Part shown: one piece after another, positions 1 through 6,143 of the stretch
Numbering within the stretch: the stretch's first letter is position 1
Layout of the letters: every line of letters starts with the position of its first letter
NCBI GenBank assembly: GCA_937982605.1
Contig: CALJLC010000038.1
Span: forward strand, 1-9,080
DNA length: 9,080 nt
Reading direction: 5' to 3'
Origin: an uncultured Gemmatimonadales bacterium
GTDB lineage: Bacteria > Gemmatimonadota > Gemmatimonadetes > Longimicrobiales > Gaopeijiaceae
Position numbers and translations under genes: made by a program
Notes under the pieces: generated by a model
Told to the model about the DNA's origin: nothing
Database searches by the model: none
What the model saw: only the letters and a program-made list of their open reading frames with translations

Positions 1-2
1 GG

Positions 3-362
3 TACACGGACGAGAACGTCCCCGAGCCGATGAACTGGCAGTGGAATCCGGACGTGACGGTGCGCACGAACGGCATCATGGAGAAGTGCTCCTTCTGCAT
101 GCAGCGCATCCGTGACGCGGAGAACCGCGCCGCGCTCGAGGAGGGCCGTCCGGTGCGCGACGGGGAGATCGTCCCGGCGTGTCAGCAGAGCTGCCCGGCC
201 GAGGCGATCGTCTTCGGCAACCTCAGGGATCCGGAGTCCCGGGTCTCGCAGATGGTCGCGAACGAGCGCACCTACCGGGTGCTCGACGAGCTCATCAACA
301 CCCAGCCTGCCGTGAACTACCTGAAGAAGGTCACCTTCCACGAAGTCTCGGAGGGGCACTGA
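3..362 (+). CDS. actB: Alternative Complex III iron-sulfur subunit ActB, C-terminal end (5' truncated by window edge)
   Basis: Only the last 119 residues are visible; the frame is open to the left edge, so the ATG at 30 is internal and not the start. ActB carries the iron-sulfur clusters that pass electrons from quinol oxidation in the membrane subunits towards the cytochrome c subunits. The visible part is the end of a 4Fe-4S ferredoxin-like domain: a CSFC pair (visible residues 29 and 32) and a CQQSCP motif (cysteines 60 and 64), the usual split cysteine pattern of DMSO-reductase/PsrB-type electron-transfer subunits. The tail with NYLKKVTFHEV is typical of the family's C-terminus. The stop lies 2 nt before actC, so the two are surely one transcript. 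Assignment to ActB rather than another ferredoxin subunit rests on the neighbours actC to actF. The large N-terminal molybdopterin-oxidoreductase-like part cannot be seen here. Confidence 0.9.
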   Translation, partial: YTDENVPEPMNWQWNPDVTVRTNGIMEKCSFCMQRIRDAENRAALEEGRPVRDGEIVPACQQSCPAEAIVFGNLRDPESRVSQMVANERTYRVLDELINTQPAVNYLKKVTFHEVSEGH

Positions 363-364
363 TC

Positions 365-1744
365 ATGGCCGTCGGAACGAGAGAGCGCGGCGCGCTCACG
401 CATCCGGACGTCACGCGGCTCGACGACGTCAACCGCGACGTCCTCAAGATGCTCTCCCGGCCCGGCAAGGGCTGGTGGGCGCTCTTCGCGATGTGCTTGG
501 GGGGCGTCGGGATGTTCCTCGGCGCCTGGTTCTGGCAGATCTACAAGGGAATCGGGGTCAGCGGCCTCATGTCCCCGGTCGGGTGGGGCGTCTACATCAC
601 GACCTTCGTCTTCTGGGTCGGTATCGCGCACTCGGGCACGCTGATCTCGGCGATCCTCTTCCTCTTCCGCGCACCGTGGCGGCAGTCGATCTATCGCGCC
701 GCCGAGGCGATGACGGTGTTCGCGGTCATGACCGCGGGGCTCTTCCCGCTCATCCACGTGGGTCGCGTGTGGCACGCGTACTGGCTCGTCCCGTACCCGA
801 ACTCGCGCTTCCTCTGGCCGAACTTCAAGTCTCCGCTCGTCTGGGACGTCTTCGCGGTGACGACGTACTTCACCGTCTCGGCCGTCTTCTTCTACCTGGG
901 CACGATCCCCGACGTGGCCGCCGCGCGTGACCGGGCCACGGGTCTGCGGCGCAAGCTGTACAGCGTGATCTCGCTGGGCTGGCAGGGGACCGATCGTCAG
1001 TGGCACCACTTCGGCAAGGCGTACATCTTCCTCGCCGCGCTCGCGACGCCGCTGGTGCTCTCGGTGCACTCGGTCGTTTCGTGGGACTTCGCCATGTCGA
1101 TCGTGCCCGGCTGGCACGCCACGATCTTCGCTCCGTACTTCGTGGCCGGAGCCATCTTCTCCGGCATCGCCATGGTGATCACGCTCACCGTGCCGATGCG
1201 GAAGATCTTCGGGCTCGAGGCGTACCTGACGGTCAAGCACTTCGACGCGATGGCGAAGCTCTGCCTCTTCACGTCGCTGATCGTCTTCTACGCGTACCTC
1301 TCCGAGTTCTTCCTCGCCTGGTACAGCGGCGAGGAGATCGAGCGCCACGCGTTCTGGAACCGGCTCTTCGGCACCTACTGGTGGGCCACGTGGACGATGC
1401 TCGTCTGCAACGGCTTCGTGCCGATCATGCTCTGGTTCAAGCGCGTCCGGCACTCGATTCCCGCGCTCTTCGTCATCTCGATCTTCGTGAACATCGGGAT
1501 GTGGTTCGAGCGCTTCGTCATCGTCGTGACGTCGCTCCACAACGAGTACGAGCCGTGGGCGTGGGGCGTGTACCGGCCCTCGGTGTTCGAGATGATGATC
1601 ATGGCCGGCTCGTTCTTCTGGTTCGGCTTCTGGTTCCTCCTCTTCACGCGACTCCTGCCGCCGATCGCGATCCAGGAGCTCAAGGAGGTCCTGCCGGCTC
1701 CGATGCGAAAGAAGAAGTCCCCCGCCGCCGCGGAGGCCCACTGA
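365..1744 (+). CDS. actC: Alternative Complex III integral membrane subunit ActC (NrfD/PsrC family)
   Basis: This 459-residue polytopic protein is the NrfD-type membrane subunit that in known ACIII structures forms the quinol oxidation site next to the ActB clusters. The start is the ATG at 365, with a strong GGAGGGG Shine-Dalgarno (350-356) 8 nt upstream. After a soluble N-terminus, membrane segments begin near residue 38; about ten helices are expected for the family and the hydropathy agrees. Notable polar residues inside hydrophobic stretches are His89 (GIAHSG), His131 (PLIHVGR) and Asp161 after Trp160, candidates for quinol or proton handling. A block at 239-251 (SWDFAMSIVPGWH) recurs in similar form in ActF, supporting their origin as paralogues. 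The C-terminus is short and basic (RKKK). The TGA overlaps the actD ATG by one base (TGATG). Family recognition is firm; the roles of individual residues are inferred. Confidence 0.95.
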   Translation: MAVGTRERGALTHPDVTRLDDVNRDVLKMLSRPGKGWWALFAMCLGGVGMFLGAWFWQIYKGIGVSGLMSPVGWGVYITTFVFWVGIAHSGTLISAILFLFRAPWRQSIYRAAEAMTVFAVMTAGLFPLIHVGRVWHAYWLVPYPNSRFLWPNFKSPLVWDVFAVTTYFTVSAVFFYLGTIPDVAAARDRATGLRRKLYSVISLGWQGTDRQWHHFGKAYIFLAALATPLVLSVHSVVSWDFAMSIVPGWHATIFAPYFVAGAIFSGIAMVITLTVPMRKIFGLEAYLTVKHFDAMAKLCLFTSLIVFYAYLSEFFLAWYSGEEIERHAFWNRLFGTYWWATWTMLVCNGFVPIMLWFKRVRHSIPALFVISIFVNIGMWFERFVIVVTSLHNEYEPWAWGVYRPSVFEMMIMAGSFFWFGFWFLLFTRLLPPIAIQELKEVLPAPMRKKKSPAAAEAH

Positions 1745-2256
1745 TGAGCGCGCATGGAATCCTGGCTTCGTACGAGTATCTCCCCTCGACGGTCGACGCG
1801 ATCGAGAAGCTCCGGAAGGCCGGCTTCGAGGTGAAGGCGTACGCGCCCTATCCCGAGCACCACATCGAGCACGCGCTCGGCTACGACCAGAGCCCGGTCC
1901 GGGTGTGGACGCTCGTCGGCGGCCTCACGGGCACGGCCACGGGCTTCGCCTTCACGAGCTGGACGTCCGTGGACTGGCCGCTCGTGGTCGGCGGCAAGCC
2001 GATGATCTCCATTCCGGCCTTCGTTCCGATCGCCTTCGAGATGACCGTGCTCTTCGGCGCGCTGTCGACGGTGATCGGTCTCTTCATCCTCAGCCGGATT
2101 CCGAACGTGAAGCCCGCGGTCGTCTACGACCCCGAGTTCACGGCCGGACGTTACGGCGTCTACGTCGAGGCGGACGGTGCCCGCCTCGAGGAAGCGCGAA
2201 GGATCATGAACGCGGAAGAACCGGTCGAGCTGCGGGAGGGTGCCGCCGATGCGTGA
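1744..2256 (+). CDS. actD: Alternative Complex III membrane subunit ActD (DUF3341)
   Basis: This 170-residue protein matches the DUF3341/ActD pattern: a soluble N-terminal ferredoxin-like fold with YEYLPSTVDAIEKLRKAGF near residues 10-28 and AYAPYPEHHIEHALG near 32-46. Two transmembrane segments follow (about 52-74 and 92-117), then a soluble C-terminal tail with the family's YDPEF and GRYGVYV stretches. ActD is a small peripheral/membrane subunit of the quinol oxidoreductase; it binds no known cofactor and appears to be structural. The start ATG at 1744 overlaps the actC stop by one base and has GGAGG (1732-1736) 7 nt upstream, inside the actC coding sequence. Its own 3' end overlaps the actE start by 8 nt. 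The order actC-actD-actE is the standard one. Both length and sequence look normal for the family. Confidence 0.93.
   Translation: MSAHGILASYEYLPSTVDAIEKLRKAGFEVKAYAPYPEHHIEHALGYDQSPVRVWTLVGGLTGTATGFAFTSWTSVDWPLVVGGKPMISIPAFVPIAFEMTVLFGALSTVIGLFILSRIPNVKPAVVYDPEFTAGRYGVYVEADGARLEEARRIMNAEEPVELREGAADA
2234..2240 (+). promoter_or_regulatory. Shine-Dalgarno that sets the actE start
   Basis: The purine run GGGAGGG lies inside the 3' end of actD, 8 nt before the ATG at 2249. It decides between two possible actE starts: a GTG at 2240, which would overlap this site and add MPP, and the ATG at 2249, which sits at ideal spacing. The ATG is therefore preferred. The site being within actD implies coupled translation. 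Confidence 0.7.
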
Positions 2257-2869
2257 TTCCAGGCGCTGGACCCGCCCGCTCGTGGCGCTCCTCGCGCTCT
2301 CGACGCTCGGGGCGTGCAAGCCGCTCGACGACGGCATGGCGGCGATCTTCGGGCGGTCGATGCGCGACTCGCGCTCGTTCGACCCGTACGAGCACCCCAT
2401 GCCCGCTCCCGAGAACTCGGTGGCCTTCGCCGCCGGGAACTGGCCGGCGGCCGACGGCGAGGTCAATCTCGGCCAGCCGGAGAGCGTCGCGATTCCGCCG
2501 TTCACCCAGTTCGACCTCGGGGTGCCGGGGGTGGGCGGGCCGACCATTCAGGGGCTGGTCAACCCGACGGACCCGACGTCGGCCGCATCGCTGGCGCGCG
2601 GTGAGGAGATCTACCTGCGCTTCTGCGTCGTCTGCCACGGCGAAGACGGAGTGGGCGCCAACGCCTACATCGCGGACAAGCACCCGCTGCTGCCGGCCTA
2701 CAACCTCTCCGGAGCCACGGTGGCCGCGTACTCCGACCAGTACATCTACGCGATGGTCCGGGTCGGCCGGGGCCTCATGCCGGCCTACGGCCCGCGGATC
2801 GCGCACTTCGACCGCTGGCACGTGGTGAACTACGTGCGTCAGCTCCAGCGTGAAGCGGGGACCTACTGA
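2249..2869 (+). CDS. actE: Alternative Complex III mono-haem cytochrome c lipoprotein ActE
   Basis: This 206-residue protein is an exported lipoprotein with one c-type haem, the subunit that relays electrons from the ActA/ActB side of the complex to a soluble carrier or directly to an oxidase. The N-terminus is a lipoprotein signal: basic start, hydrophobic stretch and lipobox LGAC with the lipidated Cys23. The haem-binding motif CVVCH is at 126-130, and Met177 in GLMPAYG is the expected distal ligand, giving the usual cytochrome-c-domain length. The region between (about 45-110) resembles other ActE proteins, with FDPYEHP and PVP-like segments. The start is chosen by the Shine-Dalgarno at 2234-2240; an alternative GTG at 2240 would add three residues. 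It overlaps actD by 8 nt, and its TGA overlaps the actF ATG by one base. Cytochrome identity is certain; the ActE assignment rests on operon position plus sequence. Confidence 0.93.
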   Translation: MRDSRRWTRPLVALLALSTLGACKPLDDGMAAIFGRSMRDSRSFDPYEHPMPAPENSVAFAAGNWPAADGEVNLGQPESVAIPPFTQFDLGVPGVGGPTIQGLVNPTDPTSAASLARGEEIYLRFCVVCHGEDGVGANAYIADKHPLLPAYNLSGATVAAYSDQYIYAMVRVGRGLMPAYGPRIAHFDRWHVVNYVRQLQREAGTY

Positions 2870-4179
2870 TGCATCACCACCACATTCCGTCGAAGATCCC
2901 GGTCCGGTATCTGCCCCGGGACCGCACGATGAACGCGGTCGCGGCCGGCATGTTCGTCGTGGGCCTCCTGGCATTCGTCATCCGGCTCTCGCAGGACTCG
3001 CTCTCCGCGTGGATCGCCTACGTCACGAACTGGATGTTCTTCTCGAGCATCGCCATGGGCAGCGTGATGTTCGCCGTGGTGACCTGGCTCGTGAAGGCGA
3101 AGTGGAACTGGTCCGTTCGGCGGGTGAGCCAGGCCGGTGCGGCGTTTCTGCCGTTCGCCTTCGTGCTCGTGCTGCCGATGCTGACCCTCGGGGAGGACTA
3201 CTTCCCGTGGATCGAGATGATGGCCACGGACCCGATCGTCCAGAACAAGCGCGCCTACCTGAACCTCCCCTTCCTGATCACGCGGAACGTGGTCGGGCTG
3301 GCCGTGCTCTTCGGGCTCGGGTGCTACTTCGTCTACCTCGCCGTCCGACCGGACATGGGGCTCACCGAGGGTTCCGAGGAGGACGACGAGCAGCGCCGCT
3401 CCTGGCGTCAGAAGCTGACGCAGGGGTGGATGGGGCAGGAGCAGGAGGAGGTCCACAGCTACCAGAGGATGACGACGCTCGGCCCCGCCATGGCGCTGAT
3501 CTACGCCCTGGTCATGACGATCGTCGCCTACGACTGGGCCATGTCGCTGGAGCCGCACTGGTTCAGCACGATGTTCGGCCCCTGGTACTTCATGGGCGCC
3601 TTCTGGGTGGGCGTCGCGGCGACCGGCCTGTGGAGCGTCTACCTGCGGGGCAAGCACAAGGACGTGGCCAACCACATCGGGCTGCAGCAGCGCCACGACC
3701 TCGGCAAGCTGACCTTCGCCTTCACGGTCTTCTGGGGCTACCTCTTCTTCTCCCAGTACATCGTGATCTGGTACGGCAAGCTGCCGTGGGAGCAGGCGTG
3801 GATCGTCCGCCGCTCCGGGATCACGTGGGGCGGCTACTCGACGCTGACCCTGGTGCTCTGCTTCCTGGTGCCGTTCATCGGGCTCATCGGGCGGAAGCCG
3901 AAGATGAAGCCGGGCATCTACGCCTTCTTCGCCTCGTGCATCGTCGTCGGCTTGTGGCTCGAGCGGTACGGCATGGTGGCTCCCTCGCTGCACCACGAGG
4001 GCGACCCGATCTTCACGGTGTGGCAGCCGCTGATCGGCCTCATGTTCCTGGGGCTCTATCTCGGCTCGGTGCGATGGTTCCTGTCGACGTTCCCGGTCAT
4101 CCAGATCTGGCAGCCGATGGTGGACCCGGAGTCGCTCGAGGCCGAGCTGCCGGTGCCGACCGGAGTGGGTGCGGACTGA
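2869..4179 (+). CDS. actF: Alternative Complex III integral membrane subunit ActF (NrfD-like)
   Basis: This 436-residue polytopic protein is the second NrfD-like subunit of ACIII, a paralogue of ActC. In the complex it sits in the membrane opposite ActC and has been proposed to take part in proton movement. About ten hydrophobic helices are visible from residue 22 on, with a charged, acidic linker around 165-195 (EGSEEDDEQRR). The block YDWAMSLEPHW (221-231) followed by an FGPWYFMGAFW stretch parallels the SWDFAMSIVPGWH block of ActC. A conserved LWLERYGMVAPSLH stretch near the C-terminus parallels MWFERFVIVVTSLH in ActC. The start ATG overlaps the actE stop (TGATG), with a weak GCGGGG 8 nt upstream. 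Unusually, the protein begins with four consecutive histidines (2-5). It is the last gene of the operon; a hairpin terminator follows 34 nt after the stop, and no cytochrome oxidase gene follows. Confidence 0.94.
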   Translation: MHHHHIPSKIPVRYLPRDRTMNAVAAGMFVVGLLAFVIRLSQDSLSAWIAYVTNWMFFSSIAMGSVMFAVVTWLVKAKWNWSVRRVSQAGAAFLPFAFVLVLPMLTLGEDYFPWIEMMATDPIVQNKRAYLNLPFLITRNVVGLAVLFGLGCYFVYLAVRPDMGLTEGSEEDDEQRRSWRQKLTQGWMGQEQEEVHSYQRMTTLGPAMALIYALVMTIVAYDWAMSLEPHWFSTMFGPWYFMGAFWVGVAATGLWSVYLRGKHKDVANHIGLQQRHDLGKLTFAFTVFWGYLFFSQYIVIWYGKLPWEQAWIVRRSGITWGGYSTLTLVLCFLVPFIGLIGRKPKMKPGIYAFFASCIVVGLWLERYGMVAPSLHHEGDPIFTVWQPLIGLMFLGLYLGSVRWFLSTFPVIQIWQPMVDPESLEAELPVPTGVGAD

Positions 4180-4213
4180 CGGGAAACCCCGAGGGCGTCC
4201 GGACGTACACATA

Positions 4214-4255
4214 GCGAGGCCCTTCTGCGGGAAGGCGGAGGGGCCTCCCGCTTTT
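4214..4255 (+). terminator. Rho-independent terminator after actF (or leader hairpin of the FKBP genes)
   Basis: Bases 4217-4228 pair with 4235-4246 (GGCCC with GGGCC at the core, two G-U pairs further in). With a 2-nt bulge, GCG at 4214-4216 also pairs with CGC at 4249-4251, directly followed by four Ts (4252-4255). A weaker competing stem, GCGGGA (4227-4232) with TCCCGC (4246-4251), uses overlapping bases. The T-run and the place 34 nt after the actF stop fit an intrinsic terminator. The next gene starts only 17 nt beyond the T-run. Pairing was worked out by eye; no energy was calculated. Confidence 0.72.
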
Positions 4256-4272
4256 GAACCAGGTTTGGAGAC

Positions 4273-4773
4273 ATGCGCGCTACCGTCGCTGGAATCACTC
4301 GCTCCCGGACACGTGGACTGGCCGTCGTGGCGGCCGCCGGCCTCGTCGGCCTCGCGGCCGCGTGCGGGGGCACGCCTTTCGAGGTCATCGAGGAGCTCGA
4401 GTTCGCCCCCTCCCTGGGCATCGAGCTGGACTCGATGGAGCTGCTGCCCTCGGGCGTCTACATCCAGGACCTGGTCATCGGGCCGGGCAACACCGTCTTC
4501 CCGGTCTCCACGGCCAGGGTCCGCTACTTCGGCTACCTCGCCAACGGCAGCAACTTCGGCGACGGCGAGTTCACCTTCGAGCTGGGCACCGGCGCGGTGA
4601 TCCCGGGCTTCGAGCTCGGGGTCCTCGGGATGAACCAGGGCGGCGAGCGGCGGATCATCATCCCGCCGAACCTCGGCTACGGAGAGGAGGAGCAGGGGCT
4701 GATCCCGGCCGGCTCCGTCCTGATCTTCGAGGTCGAGATGCTCGAGGTCTTCGGCGAGACGCCGGCGAACTGA
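4273..4773 (+). CDS. FKBP-type peptidyl-prolyl isomerase lipoprotein (first of a tandem pair)
   Basis: This 166-residue protein has a lipoprotein-like signal (RSRTRG, hydrophobic stretch, AAAC with Cys31) and an FKBP domain at about 76-160. It would be anchored in the envelope and catalyse cis-trans isomerisation of prolyl bonds or act as a chaperone. Against the FKBP12 pattern it keeps Tyr85 (Y26), Phe95 (F36), Val109-Ile110 (V55-I56), Tyr136 (Y82) and Phe152 (F99). It has Gly96 in place of Asp37, Phe113 in place of Trp59, and a shortened loop after Phe95. Activity is therefore plausible but not assured. A family-specific segment LGIELDSM (48-55) precedes the domain and is identical in the next gene. 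The ATG at 4273 has GGAG only 2 nt away, closer than ideal; no better start is visible, since an initiation further in would destroy the signal. It is separated from actF by a terminator-like hairpin and by 13 nt from its paralogue. Confidence 0.87.
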   Translation: MRATVAGITRSRTRGLAVVAAAGLVGLAAACGGTPFEVIEELEFAPSLGIELDSMELLPSGVYIQDLVIGPGNTVFPVSTARVRYFGYLANGSNFGDGEFTFELGTGAVIPGFELGVLGMNQGGERRIIIPPNLGYGEEEQGLIPAGSVLIFEVEMLEVFGETPAN

Positions 4774-4786
4774 ACCCGGAGGCGAC

Positions 4787-5287
4787 ATGACGGACGGACT
4801 CTTCCGGAAGCTCAGAGCGGGCGCGCTCGTCGCCTCGGTTTCCGCCGTCGGGCTCGCGGCCTGCGGTGACTCGGTCGGTCCGGAGGTCGACTGGGAGACG
4901 ATCGAGGGGGTCACCTTCGACCCCGCGCTCGGCATCGAGCTCGACTCCATGTACGTCACCGGATCGGGCGTCTACTGGGAGGACCGGGTCGCGGGCACCG
5001 GGGAGCCGGCCGTCTTCGGCTCCACGCCGTTCATCCGGGTTCAGAACTGGCTCGCTGACGGCACCTTCATCGCCGCGGACACCTTCGGCTTCCTGATGGG
5101 CAACAACCGGGTGCTTGCGGGACTCGAGGACGGGCTCGTCAACCAGAAGACCGGCGGCACGCGACTCATGATCATCCCGCCGACCCGTGGCTACGCGGGG
5201 CAGGCGCAGTACGACGAGGCGGGCAACGTGGTGATTCCACCCGGCTCCGTCCTCGTCTTCGAGGTCACCGTCGACTCGGTGAAGTAG
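4787..5287 (+). CDS. Degenerate FKBP-like lipoprotein (second of a tandem pair)
   Basis: This protein is exactly as long as its upstream neighbour (166 residues) and clearly paralogous: LGIELDSM falls at residues 48-55 in both, and both have GGxR followed by IIPP near 123-132. The lipobox LAAC gives lipidated Cys26. The FKBP fold is recognisable to the end (IPPGSVLVFEV at 150-160). The pocket, however, has changed: position 85 is Val instead of the conserved Tyr, 86-87 are QN instead of the usual TG-like pair, 95-96 are Ile-Ala instead of Phe-Asp, 110 is Leu and 113 is Leu instead of Trp. The loop after GY at 135-136 is six residues longer than in the neighbour. It probably lacks normal isomerase activity and may bind a partner or client instead; that is inference. 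GGAGG (4778-4782) lies 4 nt before the ATG. It is followed by a strong hairpin between convergent genes. Confidence 0.83.
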   Translation: MTDGLFRKLRAGALVASVSAVGLAACGDSVGPEVDWETIEGVTFDPALGIELDSMYVTGSGVYWEDRVAGTGEPAVFGSTPFIRVQNWLADGTFIAADTFGFLMGNNRVLAGLEDGLVNQKTGGTRLMIIPPTRGYAGQAQYDEAGNVVIPPGSVLVFEVTVDSVK

Positions 5288-5296
5288 CTCCCCGAC

Positions 5297-5340
5297 GAAC
5301 GAGCGGGCCACCCCTTCGGAGGGGTGGCCCGCGGTCGTTC
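5297..5340. terminator. Bidirectional hairpin between convergent genes
   Basis: GCGGGCCACCCC (5303-5314) pairs perfectly with GGGGTGGCCCGC (5321-5332) around a TTCGGA loop, which also allows a C(TTCG)G tetraloop. Beyond a GG bulge (5333-5334), GAACGA (5297-5302) pairs with TCGTTC (5335-5340), giving 18 base pairs in all. It starts 9 nt after the FKBP2 stop and ends 14 nt before the stop of the minus-strand OmpA gene, so it probably ends transcripts from both sides. There is no real T-run on either strand, so the mechanism may rely on stem strength. Confidence 0.8.
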
Positions 5341-5354
5341 AGCCCTCTCGGCGC

Positions 5355-6023
5355 TCAGCCGCCGTGACGGCGCAGCATCTCGCGCTGCATCTCCTCGCTG
5401 GCGAAGATCGCGATCTCGACACGGCGGTTGTTCTGCCGGCCGGCGTTGGTGTCGTTCGTGTCGATCGGCTCCATCTCGCCACGGCCGATCGCGGTCACCC
5501 GACCGGACTCGAGGCCGGCCCCGAGCAGGAAGGAACGGGCGGCATCGGCCCGGCGCTCGGAGAGCCCCTGGTTGTAGGAGGCTTCTCCGGTCGAGTCCGT
5601 GTGGCCCACCACGAGCACGTCCGTTCCCTCGTACTCCCGCAGCGACGCCGCGAGGTCACGCAGGTTCTGCTGGGCGACCGTGCGGAGGGTGGCCTGGTTC
5701 ACGTCGAAGAGGATCCCCGAGTCGAACGTCACCTGGATGCCCTCGCCGACGCGCTCGACGGTCGCGTTGGGCAGCTTGTCCTGGAGGTCCTCCGCCTGCG
5801 CGTCCATGATCCCGCCGATGGCCGCACCCGCCGCGCCACCGATGGCGGCGCCGATGATGGCGCCCTTGGCCGAGCCCGAGGCGATCGCGCCGATCGCTGC
5901 GCCGGCGGCCGCTCCGCCCAGGGCGCCCGTCCGGAGGTTCGAGGAACAGGCGTGGAGGGTCAGCGCCAGGGCGAAGAGGGTGAAGATCCGGGGGAGGGGT
6001 CGTGACAGGGTGCGTGTGGTCAT
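5355..6023 (-). CDS. Glycine-zipper OmpA/Pal-family outer-membrane lipoprotein (YiaD-like)
   Basis: This 222-residue protein probably anchors the outer membrane to peptidoglycan. The signal ends in LHAC with Cys26 followed by two serines, consistent with lipidation. Residues 33-72 form a glycine-zipper region with regularly spaced glycines (GAAAGAAIG, GAAIGGAAGAAIGG), as in YiaD/SlyB-like proteins. The OmpA C-like domain runs from about 96 to 207: VTFDSGILFD, GHTDSTG with Asp143, LSERRA with Arg158 (the Asp/Arg pair that binds diaminopimelate in this family) and QNNRRVEI at 197-204. The short tail is charged. It is transcribed towards the FKBP genes and ends near the shared hairpin. The start ATG at 6023 has no purine-rich Shine-Dalgarno, and no other plausible start is open upstream, so initiation may be leaderless or independent of that signal. 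The gene could be monocistronic, as a hairpin lies upstream. Confidence 0.92.
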   Translation of the reverse strand: MTTRTLSRPLPRIFTLFALALTLHACSSNLRTGALGGAAAGAAIGAIASGSAKGAIIGAAIGGAAGAAIGGIMDAQAEDLQDKLPNATVERVGEGIQVTFDSGILFDVNQATLRTVAQQNLRDLAASLREYEGTDVLVVGHTDSTGEASYNQGLSERRADAARSFLLGAGLESGRVTAIGRGEMEPIDTNDTNAGRQNNRRVEIAIFASEEMQREMLRRHGG

Positions 6024-6071
6024 GAAGGGTTTCGGGGTTGGGCCGGCTCGACGGGTCCGGCGGAAGCGTTC

Positions 6072-6108
6072 GCGTGGCTCGAGCGCCGGGAGGGCGTCGA
6101 GCCTACGC
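6072..6108 (-). terminator. Strong intergenic hairpin after the SGNH gene, putative terminator
   Basis: In the 120-bp gap between the SGNH stop and the OmpA start, GGCTCGA (6076-6082) pairs with TCGAGCC (6097-6103). CGCC (6084-6087) pairs with GGCG (6093-6096), and GCGT (6072-6075) pairs with ACGC (6105-6108), with single-base bulges at 6083 and 6104. It lies about 36 nt past the SGNH stop on the minus strand. No T-run follows in that direction, so it is a U-poor terminator, a 3'-end stabiliser or part of the OmpA upstream region. Nothing else recognisable, and no clear promoter, was found in this gap. Confidence 0.5.
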
Positions 6109-6143
6109 CTGCAAGCTATGGGCCATTGGTACCCGGAAGCCGA

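Noticed and set aside
30..32. ATG at 30 as the start of a small ferredoxin gene
   Set aside because: The frame continues to the left edge with ActB-like sequence, and the cysteine motifs form only the end of a larger iron-sulfur domain.
4176..4212. CTGACG and TACACA as a promoter for the FKBP genes
   Set aside because: The spacing is about 24 nt, too wide for a standard sigma-70 type promoter, and both boxes are poor matches.
2863..4959. Very long open frame on the minus strand opposite actF and the first FKBP gene
   Set aside because: It is a product of high GC content and third-position bias. Its translation is low-complexity, rich in Arg, Glu, Asp, His and Pro, and the plus strand carries clear conserved genes.
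5820..5930. Repetitive DNA in the OmpA gene
   Set aside because: The repetition encodes the in-frame glycine-zipper region, not an independent DNA repeat or CRISPR-like array.
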